Shown here one piece after another: positions 31,366-44,875 of a stretch of 64,000 nt of DNA; the stretch's first letter is position 1, and each line of letters starts with the position of its first letter. The position numbers and the translations under genes were made by a program. This DNA comes from Branchiostoma floridae (lineage: Eukaryota > Chordata > Leptocardii > Amphioxiformes > Branchiostomatidae), in assembly GCF_000003815.2 (NCBI RefSeq), contig NC_049991.1, forward strand, positions 17,790,647 through 17,854,646, given 5' to 3'. The notes under the pieces are model-generated. The model was not told where the DNA came from. It ran no database searches and saw only the letters and a program-made list of their open reading frames with translations.

Positions 31366-33960
31366 CATGATGAGATGGAGGAGTCTGCCCAGTGGGTGTT
31401 CATGATGATGATTAGCCTGTTGATAGTCTTTCCCCTGATGATGGGAAGAGAGTATGAAGTACATTCCGTGCAGTTTAGAGTTTTTTTTCTGTAATGTAAT
31501 TGTAAATACTGTAGGGGTTTTACTCTTTTAAGGGTCAGGACTAGAAAGACTTGTAATTTGAATGCAATTTCGTAAAAACTTTGTAAAGTTTGTGGGTGTT
31601 TTGTTGCATACATGTAGTAGGATATTAGAATGTTCATGATATCATCATTATCCTCGCCGAATGTCAATTAATGTTACTGAGGTGGGCCGTCATTGCTTTC
31701 CATGTCTGTTACTACTACATGTAGCACACATCTAGTATCATTACAAATAGCATTGCTTTTGTATGCTATTTGATATATGTAGCTACTCTCATGTCCCTAA
31801 TAAACGTACCGGGACGTTTATTTTTTTCCCAGGAAAATTCCACCCGGTACGTTCTTATTTGGGACGGTACGTTTATTATTTTTTTGAAAATTGGGGCTTT
31901 GCTAACCAGGGACAACCGCATAATAAAAAGTTTGAGGTTTTCTGTCCATATGTCCGCGGTATTTTTGCTCAAAATTCACTATTCGGCCGAAGCAGCTCGG
32001 ATTTCCCCTCCACTGTGACCCAAACATCCTAGCGATTATGTAAAATATCGGTCGATTTCGCTATGAATGCACAAAGTTAATGTTATTATTGGGAAAATAA
32101 GCCGCCACACTGACGTTTTGAAGCACAATTTTTTATATAAACAACTTTTACAGTCTCTATTTACATCGTAAATGAACACACTGATCACATAATTTAAATA
32201 GCATGTACAGTATATTTCCGACCATGTGGTTCCATGCGCTATCGGCAGCGACAACGGGGCGGACGAATAATTCCTTCACATAAGAAACAACAATTAGAAC
32301 CTTCTTTCCCTTGTAATGTGAGTTTTGGGGTCGCAAATTCTCCAAAAACAGCAGAAATCCGTCAGTAAAAACAGCTTTAAACTTGAAGAAAAAGACGGAA
32401 ACTGATCCAACATGGCTGCCAGGAATAACACGCACTGACAGTAAAGCTAGCACCCTGTTGCGAGCCAGATTCGAATCACTAAAATGAGGCCGTAAACGGG
32501 TGAAAATGATTTTATTTCGGTGTAATGATGGGCTCAAAATGTCATATATATTTTCAGAGTGTTGAATTTCAGAAATAATCATAAAATTTTAGCGGTTTCT
32601 AGTGTCAAAATATCTGTATAATCTGTAACATATTTAGTATTTGTGGCCTGAATGCTGGGCTACTTCACAGACGAGCTCTCACAAAAACTTTGTGAACAGT
32701 TTGTGTCCATTTTGGGAGTGTTGATGTGTGTTTTAATTGGTGGTTATGTCTAAAACATATATGGTTGAGTACTTGGAGCTATATTTATAATGATTTTATT
32801 GATATGCCAGTAATTTTAAGTAATGTACAAAAATATTTATTGATTACTTGCTTCAAGTTCTGAGTAGAAAATTCATGTATCATGTAAATTTTCACATGTT
32901 GAATTTGAAAGCACTGTTGGCCCCCGGTTAGGAGTATGTATACCTTTCATTAGAAAATGGAGAAAATATTATGATTTGAACAAGATATCTATAGTTATTC
33001 AATATTCATTATTCATACAGCTATATTTAACTGATTTGGTGATCAGGTATAAGTAAATGAAAATAACCTACCTGCTTATTATCTTCTTTCCCTTGAACAG
33101 AAGTAGCATGGACACAGTCTACGTCATGTCAATTTGGTCATTTTCTGGGGGGTATGTTTATTCCGGGGGGTATGTTTATTAGATTTTGAAGATTTGTCCG
33201 GGGGGTATGTTTATTCCGGAAGGTATGTTTATTAGGGACATGAGAGTAATTTATTACACAGAATCTGTTTGTTTTAAACTTGCAATCTTGCAGCATGATG
33301 AGATGGAGGAGTCTGCCCAGCGGGTGTTCATGATGATGATTGGCCTGTTGATAGTCGTTCCCTGATGATGGGAAGAGAGTATGAAGTACATTCCGTGCAG
33401 TTTACAGTATTTTTCCTGTAATGTAATTGTAAATACTGTAGGGGTTTTACTCTTTTAAGGGTCAGGACTAGAAAGACTTGCAATTTGAATGCAATTTGTA
33501 AAAAAATTTGTAAAGTTTGTGGGTGTTTTGTTGCATACATGTATGTAGCATGTTCATGATATCATCATCATCCTCGCGAAATGTCAGTTAATGTTACTGA
33601 GGTGGGCCGTCATTGCTTTCCATGTCAGTTACTACTACATGTAGCACACAGAGTTTCATTACAAATAGCATTGCTTTTGTATGCTATTTGATATATGTAG
33701 CTAATTTATTACACTGAATCTGTTTGTTTTAAACTTGTAATCTTGCAGCATGATGAGATGGAGGTATCTGCCCAGCGGGTGTTCATGATGATGATTGGCC
33801 TGTTGATAGTCTTTCCCCTGATGATGGGAAGAGAGTTGAAAGTATTTTTCCTGTAATGCGATGCTGTAGGGCCTGGGGTTTTGCTTTTTTAAGGTTCAGG
33901 ACTAGTACTAGAAATACTTGAAATGCAATTTGGAAAATTTTTGATGAAATGAAATGGATC
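31366..33960 (+). repeat. three tandem copies of a ~455-bp unit with an exon-like start
   Basis: Copies start at about 31,366, 33,247 and 33,702. Each has CATGATGAGATGGAGG, GTCTGCCCAG and CCTGATGATGGGAAGAGAGT, and copies 1 and 2 continue to GATATATGTAGCT. The 1.46-kb element at 31,786-33,246 splits copies 1 and 2. Copies 2 and 3 carry TAATCTTGCAG-like acceptors before CATGATGAG, and copies 1 and 3 are open as HDEME-SAQ-VFMMMI-LLIVF. Copy 2 has lost a base in TTTCCCC and shifts frame. Whether this was ever an exon is open. Confidence 0.8.
31786..33246. mobile_element. 1.46-kb non-autonomous DNA transposon, TA target duplication
   Basis: The left end CTCTCATGTCCCTAATAAAC and right end, inverted, are identical for 20 bp and match about 25 bp with one difference. 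TA flanks at 31,784-31,785 and 33,247-33,248. The third copy of the host repeat at 33,700 reads GTAGCTAATTTATT, i.e. the site before insertion with a single TA. Subterminal GGTATGTTTATTCCGG repeats occur three times at the right and related ones at the left. No transposase is seen. TA duplication is typical of the Tc1/mariner group, but the termini alone do not assign the family. Confidence 0.88.
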
Positions 33961-34953
33961 TCCGCTTATTTTATCACCTACATTGTGTGAGTGTGTTTTT
34001 GTCCCAATACTAAAAGTAGCACAAGAAGTGTGATTATTGATCTACAGTGTAGAAATGCTTAAATTGTTATGAATTGGTATGCTGTTTGGCACATAGGTAG
34101 GTAATTCATAATACATGTACTAGTAAGAGCCCTTGGTCTTCCGAGCCCTGTAGGACTTGTGCGATGATTAAAGGACAGTACTTCTAAAGATGTCCGCTCT
34201 AAGTTGAAAGTAGCAGTTCTTCAAAGGGACATTCTAAAGCCTAAATGTTCTGTCTAGACTAGATATAGATGATCTATGGTTCTTTAACTTTAAGTTATAT
34301 AAGATATATTTTGCAAGGAGTGGTATTACCTGTCAAGACTGCTGAAGCTGATTTTGAATTACGTAATCAGGCTTTTAGCCAGGCATCCATCCAGGTGTCC
34401 TTTGGTCGGATGCACTGTTCTAAAACTTTGCTAAATACATTCCTTTGCACATCAAAATGTAGGAAATATAATACTGTTTCAGAGAGTTATGAATTTTGAA
34501 ATTTTGCAAGGGAGAATGTCCCCAGACCCCCTACAATACTCGCACCTGAGGCACTTGCTGCAAGTGCAAGGGAAGAAATTTGGATCCACTATGTATATTA
34601 TGTTAAAATCCTTAACTTAACTGATGTAGTGCTTAAGGTACTAGTTTACTTCTCGAAAAATGCAAACCCCATAAATTTTACACATCATGTTAAGATGTCT
34701 AGCTATAGGTATGTGTAATTTTAGATGTTCCTAGCACGAACAGGTTGATTATTTCAGACTATTATAAGATAGTCCAATCTTTCCAAAATACTGTCCATTT
34801 CTTCTCCCAATACTTCCCAATGCATAGGGTTTGGGGAGTCACACATCTTAAACCTTAGTATTTTATAGTGGACACTTTTGGAATAAAACTTTTGACTTTG
34901 ATGATGAAAATGAGTTAATGCTGACTGACAGCCTGTCCCATGTCCTCCTGCAG

Positions 34954-35071
34954 GACCTGAGTGAGATCACAGCCCACCTGGACCCCACAGGGACGGGGGA
35001 GATCGGCTTCCAGGACTTCTACGAGGGCATGAAGAGGATGGTCGGGGGCTTCCAGTCAGACCATGACAAAG
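34954..35071 (+). CDS. EF-hand exon, possible Rab11-FIP3/4 homologue
   Basis: 118-nt exon with a strong acceptor (GTCCCATGTCCTCCTGCAG) and donor CAAAG-GTAAAC. It is in phase 0 at the start and phase 1 at the end, and is GC-rich in an AT-rich background. It reads DLSEITAHLDPTGTGEIGFQ then DFYEGMKRM. DPTGTGEIGFQD fits a 12-residue EF-hand loop, with Asp rather than Glu at position 12. The pattern LDP-G-G-I-F-DFY-G resembles the N-terminal EF-hand region of Rab11 family-interacting proteins 3 and 4, which link Rab11 endosomes to cytokinesis and transport; this is from memory of the family and other EF-hand proteins are possible. Neighbouring exons are not visible, so its introns must be long. 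Confidence 0.8.
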
Positions 35072-37190
35072 GTAAACTCATTATTCATAGATAAAAGAAT
35101 GTCCTTCAAATACAATGTTGACTGATATGGTATATTATTGAATCTTCATGTCTCCTACACAACTACATTGTGTACTAATTCCTTTATCTGTAATTTTCTC
35201 AAACTTCAAATTCATTTAAATGGTAGACAGTTGCACCCACAGACAGCTATTCCCCCTGGAATAACCATTGACAGTATAGCATCAATTCCCATGATTCTGT
35301 CAGGCTAAGTAAGAGTAAGACACATTAAAACATCTCTAGAATGTCTGGAATTCCAGTATATCTAAAGTGTACAATGCACATACCCTAGAAATTGCTGATT
35401 CTGCATTATGAATTCATTATTAGGACTAATAAATATTTAGATTTACTGATGTGGTTGCCTTAGAAGTAGGATATTAGAATGATAAGACCCAGTTGAAAAC
35501 TTGGTTGGAAAATCAGGTAAGTTGAACTGGTGATTAAAAAGTGTGAAGTAAAGCTGGCAACATTAAAACTTTGAAGAATCTACATGTAGATACCAGATTG
35601 CTGGCACAGACATATCTATATCTGTGGCAATCAATCAGTAACACAGGGAGGCAGATGTAGAGAATATCCCTTTTTGGTACATGACAGATGAACCAATTAT
35701 CTTCCTTCATACCGATGGATCAAGAAGCTGGAGTCGTTCACCTTGTTTGATGTTGAACTTGACTAGAAAGTTGCAACTGTAGATATAGATTGGGGGCTCT
35801 CTCCAGTTTTTTTTTTTTTTTGCCCCACTCCCAGTCATTGTTCGAGATCAGATCATTGTTGTTAATTTTTGTTGTTAAAACCTGTCATTTTAAGCTTTAC
35901 ATTTTTGGATCAGGACAGGGGGAATTTGTCTGTCCCAAATGGCAAGTTTTCTTTCCCTGGACAGAGGAACAGGTCCTGAAGATAGCCTTGCTATAGATCT
36001 AAGACTCAGTTGATGTTTTACTAATCTAGTAATTGGGCAACCATAATTTTTGTTACCTTAAATGAACTTTTTTGAACGTTTACGTTTGCCATGTGCTGAC
36101 ATGCTATAGCTACATGTATATGCATACACTATACGGTTCTCCTTATAATACTTGAAATTGCAGACTAAAACTTTTCAAATTGGGCAATTCACAACTACGA
36201 ACATTTGCCGTGAAGTTAGTGGTCATCCAAGTCTTTTACGTCCTATCGAATTATCTGTTGGTTGCAGTTAAACATTGGGAGGACCCACTAGAATTAGTAC
36301 ACCCCGGTGTTGATAATATCTAAAATTTGAAACGAACTGGAATGTAATATATATTCCTCTCCGAAAAATCATGTAGGGACTCGACTTTTGCTGTATCCTT
36401 GCAGCTCCCTGATTTACGCTCATCCCTGCTTGCAACATCAAATAATGGTTTTTGCGGATGAATGACTTTATCAGGGAAAGACATTGATTTTAAGCTGCAA
36501 CCTGTACGGCCATTTGGAGGCCAGCCAAGTTTGGGTATTGACAAAGATTACTGTGTACATCCCTGGCAAAAGAGGGCGGCATAGAAGTGGCACATTGACA
36601 GAAAACTGAAGGTGCAATCGAAATCCTGCCCAATTCGGCGTCCGATTGTAATTTGATAGTTCAATAAATTCCGGCAGTTACTGACTAGGGGGACACGTAA
36701 TCAATACTCGCAGAACGATCAGGGAGCGCTCAAGTTTTATTGTATGAACAAGGTGAACATCAAGGCGTTACCGTAAAGAAAATGGGGATGAAATTGCTCA
36801 TAATTTGTTATGGTGACATTAGACCCATGAGACCAGCAGAGAGCCATAACTCTGAATACTAGTCAATGCTTGGAGTTGAAGTGGCTATATAGTATATAGC
36901 TAGCACTTATGATAATCTCAGCCTTTGCCCAAATCACACACATGAAGAAGCGATAAAGTATTATTATAGCAATTTTGTGTCTAGTGTATGTATTCAACAA
37001 ACAGTGATTTAACCTGTGAGATAGCATGTTTTTAGCGGCTTTATTTTTCAAAGGTTTATGACTAGTTTCATGTAGTTTGCATCTAGCTACACACATGTGC
37101 ATTATCACCATAGGGCTGCCGTAGCACAGTGCATACATAACGTTAGCTGCTGCATTCCAAATTGTGTTTGTTTGTTACGTGTAGTTGTAA
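35072..37190. other. probable intron, nothing recognised
   Basis: AT-rich sequence after the EF-hand exon donor. No further exon with good splice sites is seen. Confidence 0.4.
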
Positions 37191-37198
37191 CTACTTCT

Positions 37199-37620
37199 GT
37201 GTAACTCAAACTCAGCTATCCATGGCCAGGGCTGTAACTGGCCTCTCCCTTCAGTGGGAGGCTGGCTGGATGTTGGGGGGCTGCTATAAGTGAGATTTAA
37301 TCAGGCCACATATAGCTGGTAATAGACCTTTAGCTCTGTGTTATGCCCCAAGGATAAGCAAGTTACTTACAAATGTACTCATGTAAGGCACATATACACT
37401 TATGTTTGTTAGTAATATAGTTGTTGTATGTGTAACTCAAACTCTACTATCCAGGGATGTAACTGGCCTCTCCTTGCAAAAGAAGGCCGGCCGGATGTTG
37501 GGCGGGCTGCTATAAACGAGATTTAATCAGGCTACATGTAGTTGGTAATAGACCTTTACCTCTGTGTTATGCCCCGAGGATAAGCAAGTTACTTACTCAT
37601 GTAAGGCACATATACACTTA
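37199..37620. repeat. tandem duplication (~230-bp unit)
   Basis: Two units, 37,199-37,402 and 37,431-37,620, both running from GTGTAACTCAAACTC through GAGATTTAATCAGGC to TAAGGCACATATACACTTA. A related piece in opposite orientation lies near 53,219-53,312 (GATTAAATCTCGTTTATAGC). Confidence 0.85.
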
Positions 37621-38204
37621 ATACTGTGGTATCGATTTCCTTAATAATTCCACCTGGATGCAGGCTTAGCTTTATGCGTTCTCGCCTGTAGTACACACAT
37701 GCACACATGGGCTAGGATTAACAGGATGGATCTCTCTTCTTTACACAATGTCCCTCAGGCAAACTGACTTTGATATGCACATACTGAAGGCCAGGTAGAA
37801 CATTTAAGTTCGCAGGGATTTAATTTCGTGGTAGCGGGAAAAATGATATTTCGCAGTGGTTTTAAGTTCGAGGTAGCACCATGCACTGTACTACTGTAGT
37901 CTCTTACTGCCATGGAAAAATTTTCGCATTTTTAATGCATCCTGCCCAACTGTTGTATCTGCCTATTAGTAAGTAGGTAAATAATTGCATTTCAGAAGTG
38001 TGACCAAGGCATCAATACTCAAGAATATTGCTGTACCCATGCACAACTGTCATTTTAGGATAATACATATAGTGTTCTCATGTGTAGATGATATTTTAGT
38101 TGCTGTTGTTATTGTTCCTGCTACATATTGTACCCTGTTCAATTGTTTCTGTTACATACCCCAATGTATGTAATGTGATTGATTGTTTATACAATAGTCC
38201 AACA

Positions 38205-39190
38205 TTTCATTTCATTTCATTTTATTTATTCATCTAGGGACAACATATCGCCACTAGGGTGGTTTTCAATGAGCCCTGCGTACATAAACGTTAAACAAAG
38301 GTTCAAATCAACTTAAATGCATGTAACTTAAAAATATTATACAACAACAACATGAGGATGTGGTTGCAGTCCTGACCCATGAGTGATGAAGGCAAAAGTT
38401 CCTACAACAGTATGGTACTGATATATGCAGCTGTAGGTATGGTACTTGTGAACACCAGGCTTATCAAGGAAAGAACATTTTGCCGGAAGGCACAACAGCC
38501 CAGCAGCAGCACTTAAGCACCAAGGACAGACCTACCATCTGTTTGGCTTTCAATAAACAAACAGCAGGTTTTCTTAATGGAATATATGATAAGACATTGG
38601 TTATGAAAACAGTAAACCATATGCAGGAGCCTGATAAGCTATTGAATTATTCAGATTTTTGTATCTATTTATCAAGGTCTTTTCTAGAAAAGAGTCATAT
38701 GGGTGCATTGTGAGGAAGCAGAGCGACTGAGGGTGGAAATGGTGTATTTGTGGGTTTTCTCTGGAGTCTGTAGTGATGTTTTAGCTTGGACACTTGTGAC
38801 GTAGTAACATCTCTAATCTACCCTAATTATTTGCTGTTATATATTAATATTAACTTAAATTAAGATCTGCTCCCCAGAGTAAGGAAGTGCATGGTTAGAT
38901 TATAAGGGTGTAATTCCAGTCTTTAGAAAAAGCCTGACTTATATCTTCATGCTCTATTACATGGAGACGTATATTACAAAGGGATGTGGCAAAGAATTCC
39001 AAAGAGTAGAAACCCTGACTTAGAAATTCTTCTAAGTGCAGATCTGAAGGGTTGTTGCCCAGCTGCAGTATGCCACTTTGCATGGGAAGATGTAAGTCTT
39101 AAGTATAACACACTATGAATTTCTTGATGTTCGGCTTCTTTAAAACAAAATTTAATGTAAAGATAGGCTCTCGAATTTTGATAAAACATG
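38205..39190 (-). mobile_element. LINE 3' fragment (CR1/L2-like)
   Basis: On the minus strand a short frame reads RVSTLWNSLPHPF, the WNxLP motif found near the C-terminus of many non-LTR reverse transcriptases. About 800 bp further is a 3' end, CCTAGATGAATAAATAAAAT followed by GAAAT repeats, as in CR1/L2/jockey-type tails. The rest is degraded. Confidence 0.5.
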
Positions 39191-39199
39191 ACAGAAGCT

Positions 39200-42100
39200 A
39201 AACAATGTCTTCAGTATGGCCGACACAACAACTACAAAATTATGCATAGCTTACAGTCATTGAAATTAAAGCTTTGAAAACAATCCTCGAGAAAGAAAAG
39301 GAGATGATAATCTACAGCTATATGCAAGGGGCTATCATCAGCTATATTCCATAGGCAGTGTTGGGAAATTGCATTGGCTTCAACAACACAGCACTGTTCT
39401 CAAGATTCACAATAGGGAAAATAGACAATACACTACAAAGCAAAACAATGAGCTTTCATCTGTACAAAGGTAAAGAAAGGTTTTGAATTTGGGCAGAGAT
39501 AAAATGACAGACCTAGAAGCCAAACAAACAATGTTTTCAATATGGCGGACACAACAAGTACACATTGTATAACAATAGGAAACACTTAGTCTAACACTGT
39601 GAGGCAAACCCGTTTTTAATGGATCATTGCGTGTTTTATAACCATTCCGTGTTCTGTGACCCTGACCTGGAGTCGCTATCTGTTAAATACGCGCAACTCC
39701 AGAAAAACGTACATTAGCAACGCAAAAAATGCCTAAAACTAGCCCGACTGCGGAATCTACTCGGAGATTACTATGATAGGAATGGAGACTAATGTTGAAT
39801 CCAAGGAGATTGAAATCCTTGCTGAATCCTTCCCTTTTTGTAGATAACTCCGAAAAAATTAATATTAGCTTAGACAGCGTAACTTCATACTAGGGTTTAT
39901 TTACAAGTAATGAGGTTTATACTTAGTACAAGCACAAGGTGAGTGAATGGATATTGTATATACATGACCTGAGGCAGACGTTGAAGATGCGAGTCTACAA
40001 TCAATCACCAAAGCGCATGTACTTTATATTTCGAGTCTTGTTTAGAAGCAAACTTTTGATACACATGTCAAGCTTATTGCATATTTTGTATCAGTCGGAA
40101 ACCTGGGGCTTTAATAATGCAAATCCTGTCAATCGAATCGCTTCGAAACTGATGAAAATGCCTTTCTTATACACTTAGCCCTACACTACACTTAGCAGAA
40201 TGGGAGTTCCCCATTCAAACGGAAGCTTCTCTCAACCAAGTAAATGTGCCAAGCCTGTTTGTCTTCTGTCTGTTACGGCAACAATGGCCGAATACACATT
40301 TCATATTGAAGGACAGACGGTTGCCGTCTACAGTTATTATGTATAAGTCTGACTCCTGAAAGGAACATCAAGATTAGCAAAATTATGAAGGTCGGTCTCG
40401 TGACTTTGTACAGAAGATTTTATCGGGTGTTCATTTTTTTTGTTAGCAAAGAAGTGTGTATGATATACTAGTATTGTGAATGTCTCATGTGTCAGAGCAA
40501 GGAGGTTTTACCTCCTTGGTCAGACCTTGGTCAGACCAAGGAGGTTGGTCAGACATGTACTACTAGTATCTGATCCACCTGCACAATTGTGCCAATTGGA
40601 AGATGAGCCAAACAAGACTAGCTTCTTAGTGGGATTTTATGTGCCATCTGGGCAGTTAACATTAGGTAATAATGTTATCATTGTCTATTATTATTCTCTA
40701 TACTTGTTGAACTATTTCAAATTAAACTACATTTCTCAATCTTGGGACTTCGGGTATTCGGCCCCCAAAGATTATAGTGGACTGATCGTCAGCTAGCTGT
40801 TTGGATTACAGGAACAATCCAAGGGCTCTGGTTGGATAGGGGTGTTTGAAGAGTAGGTCCAGTCTGGAATAGAATTTGTGGGAAAATGCTTTTGACAGTT
40901 GCCAGGCCAGAGTAGTAATTGACGGTAAGGCTTTCCCGTCTGAAATTTCAATTCTTGAGATAATGGTGTATCTTTTTTTCACTCTCCCATAACATTACAC
41001 ATGACGTTATTAATGGTATATATTACTCTAATACTGCAACAGTGGTCACCCCTGTAGGGCCGGGGAGGAAGTGTGAAATTAGGTCGTAAACAAATGCAAA
41101 AGAAGGGAGGAACAATGGGTGGGGATTTCAGGGCAATTATCACTCTAACTACTACATTTTTACAAGTTTCCAGTCCACATTGGGTCATTTACATAATGAG
41201 GGCAATGCAGAGGGTTGCAGTGCCAAGTCTTAGTCTTTTGGAGACAGTTTGGCTGGCAGACAGAAAGACATTTAGTTTATATAGGGTAGCAATTGTAAGA
41301 AGGCACAAAAAGTAAAATAACAATTCTCCTTTTGTATTCATAAGGTGAAACACAACAGACAACAAAGGACCACTCACACTAAATAGATAATTGACAGATG
41401 GTGATTATTTGAGTGCACTGGCACATGAACCTTATAGTCTATACTGAGATTTATTCTCCATGATGGTTATCACGAAGCATTTTAATAGTCAGGGCCCTCA
41501 CAATAAAAACGGAGCAGAAAACAAGTCCATTATAAGACTTAGTACTCTTAGTCCATTCACACCTTATAATTTGCTTGATGATTTTGGAACACAAACTGTT
41601 CACAGCGAAGTAGCTGTATAAAGTCTGGTATAAAATCTGGATGATGTTGAGTTTGTGAGAAAGATACCATTAGGCTGTCTGCTGACAAAGAGAACCATTG
41701 ACTATTGGACATATTTTTAATATTTAAGCTGCTTCAGGATGTGAAGAGGTGACCATTTTCAGAATACTACCACCGAAGCAATGACTGTTTTACAGTCAAC
41801 AGTCTGAGGGGATTGAATTGTGCCTTATAATCATCAATCCAAATCCTTTCTGACTGTGAAACCGTCGGTCCATGATATGGACCCGAACGGTCCAAATCAT
41901 GACCCGAACGGTCGACATCATGACAATTCACGCCTTTCACGCCTTCCCTCACATCTCTCTGAGAGGTGTGAGGGAGACTTTTACCTGACATTTCTATCCC
42001 CGGGGATGCAATTTTCCCGCGGGAAAGCATGTTTTTTGACATTGTCTTCCCTGGGGTTGAGAGTTTAGACCCGACGGGGTAAGAAATTTACCCTTCGGTA

Positions 42101-43950
42101 TCCCAATCTTGCTCCGCGGGGAGACCTAAAGGATAATCGGGACGCTCCAAAAAGACCGCGGTCAGCTTGCATTTTCCATCAATGATATCTTACGTTATGA
42201 ACATTGTAGAATAATTATTTTTATATCACTATACTCAGTACGCCAAGAGCTACGCACTGATATCTCACTTGAAACTAGAGCATCAAGTTTGGTTGATTTT
42301 CCAAATACCAACTGTTTTTACTGATATAAAATGACTAGTGTTAATTCTCCATAGCGTATGCATGACGTGCATACTGGAGCAGTCTTAAGGTTTTTAGCAG
42401 GATGTGTCGCGAAAGCCTTGCCCACTGTACTTTCCCTGCAGCTCTTTTCTGTTCTGTATGCAGACACGCAGTAGGAGGTGAAGTTTCCTGCTGGAGATGT
42501 CTTAAAAGCCATGCCTTCGAGGCTGTTATCAATTCTAGAGCCTGGTGCCTTCTGACAGGAGTTAGAGCCTGTCTCCCCGAGAGCAGATCAAACCCTCAGC
42601 CCCTGTGGCACATTTAGTTCATGTCAGCGGGAACCTTTCATATTCGTAATACTCAAGCATGCGGAGTAAATGCATCTGGATCTAGTAGCTAGACAACTTT
42701 GACATCTGATGTTAATTCTTTTACATGAAGCTTTAGATATGAAGTCTAGGAAATTCAATGTAATATATATATAGTAAGATAGGGGAATCCAGTAGTATCC
42801 AGTTTATACTGCTTCTTGGGTCCCTGACACTGGTGGGCATTAGTAGGCTTAGATAAGTCACACTGTGCTTCCAATCCAAGTGGTTCTGACCAGCTCTGTC
42901 CAGTGGGTGAAGATGTATCTAGGACGAATGTGCATGCCGTTGATTCTAGATACATGTATTAGCTTGAAGTACAGAGTTGAATGTACATGTAGCAATAGAT
43001 AACATAAAGTCTACCGTAATCAAGTAAAGTGATTCTTTGTAAAGTGCATTCTGAGATTTCCAGCATACATTTTACATATCTTAAATGTAACAAACGATCT
43101 TAATTCAAAGTCACATTTGTTTTTCAATGAATTCAAATTGAGCACAAGCAGCATCCGTCCTTTTGTTCTTTGTCGGAATTTCGACGCTGGGACGGACAAA
43201 AACTTTGCTCATTCCGTCCTCTGTGACGGACAAAAATTGGCATGTAAAGATATTGATTGAACCAAGCTAAGTCTACCAGCAAAATCTGCCCCAGAAAAAA
43301 AAGGAAATAGCATTTCATAGGGTCTAGATTGGACACCTTGGGACTGTCCCGCCTTAGACAGGATTTCCATTAAAAATCCAGGAGACGGACAAAAAATTCA
43401 GGCTGGCTAGAACACTGAGTAAAATGGAAAAGATACTTTCACACCACTTGGCAACCGAGTGCCTGAGTGTTGGTTGGCAACGTGCCTAACATAGATAAAG
43501 AACTTATATTAAAAGCCTTGAGGGATTATGGATACATTATATGATCATAGCTCAAGAACAATGTGGCACGTTCACTTTGATGTACAGTGTCCCTTCCCAG
43601 TAAATTGTGTGGGAGGTGTCTGTTACCTATAGCTAACAACCTACCTCTTTGAGCTGCAGCTGAACGGAATCGAGGTCACAAGTGCGTCTACGTGGGTGTG
43701 GTAATGACGTCTGTGGATGTGGTCGATACATACGTGTATTTGTGTATCAAATCAAATATGTGAATGACGTATTCTAAGCCTTGATCTACATGTGCCATAG
43801 TTGTAAAGTATGCAGATCTGCCAACAAAGTGGTATTTGCACTTCATGACGTAGCTCTTATAAGATTTGCATCTTACATATAATGGCGATGTATATCAGAA
43901 ATATATACTAGATGTGGTAAATACCTTTCAAATCAAGATGTCGGCGCATG
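39200..43950. other. no gene recognised
   Basis: AT-rich; scattered open frames without splice support. A perfect short palindrome AAGGAGGTTTTACCTCCTT lies at 40,500-40,518 with inverted GGTCAGACC copies next to it, a small fold-back unit. Confidence 0.4.
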
Positions 43951-43964
43951 TTTCAGTCATCTTT

Positions 43965-44405
43965 GGCATGTAGCATTGCTCTCAAGTATGCAGATGACAT
44001 TTTTTTTTCTGCGCCAACATTGCTCCTCATGATCACATGGTTACATGAAGAGTATATATATATATATATGCATTAAAAAGATGTGGGTGAAGTATTACCA
44101 AATTGCCAAATGCCTGTACCTTTGTAGCTGCCAAGTATGCTATAATGAAACTTTGATCTTGAAAAAAAATTGCCTGTCCTGTACTCCATTTGGCAGATAA
44201 AAATTAACTAATGTAGGCTATGGGTTGCATGATTTGTATTAAAAATAAGTTGGTGAAGTATTACCATTGCTTTGCCTGCACCTTTATAGCTGCCAAGTAT
44301 ATAGATATAGATATACAATATATTATATGCTGATGAAGCTTTGATCTTGAAGAAAGAATTGCCTGTGCTGTACTCCCTTGGGCTGCGGATGAGTATCACC
44401 TTGTG
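43965..44405. repeat. tandem duplication (~165-bp unit)
   Basis: Two units from about 44,072 and 44,235 share GGTGAAGTATTACCA, TAGCTGCCAAGTAT, CTTTGATCTTGAA and ATTGCCTGT-CTGTACTCC. A partial, diverged piece may lie at 43,810-43,960. Confidence 0.75.
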
Positions 44406-44875
44406 GGCTACGTGGTGCATAATGGAGATGTACTCTGATAGCAGGCCTGAACTAGATTAGGGGACTGCAGGATCCGTGAAATGCAATTCTGTCTGTCCGT
44501 GTTCATGTGTCAGAAGCTGTTTGGTAATGACAATGCAGATAGAGGTCTTCACGGCCATGTCTGATCATTGCCATTTGCACCACTGGCTAATGGAGCTGAT
44601 CATCATCAAATGAGGCGGCAGTGAATGGCTTGTTTCTAGCGATGGTATTCCATTAGATGCGTAACTTGGTCATGCACTAGGGCCTTATTACTAGGATTAT
44701 ATATTATTATAAGTGCCAGTCCAATCTTTCTGGGCAGATGGTGATGAATCACAGCATTAGTTGAGGTTTGATGCCACAAAACTGCCTAGCAGGGTACAAA
44801 TGTTGTAATCTCTGTACGGTGCCGGGCTGTCTGGCTGGGTTTCCACACACCACAATAGCTGTTACGTCCCGAAAA

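Noticed and set aside
32157-32582. 141-residue minus-strand frame inside the TA-flanked element
   Set aside because: No transposase motif, AT-rich composition, not spanning the element; taken as chance.
42402-42617. Cys-rich plus-strand frame that looks like a zinc finger
   Set aside because: Cysteine spacing fits no family I know and there are no splice sites in register.
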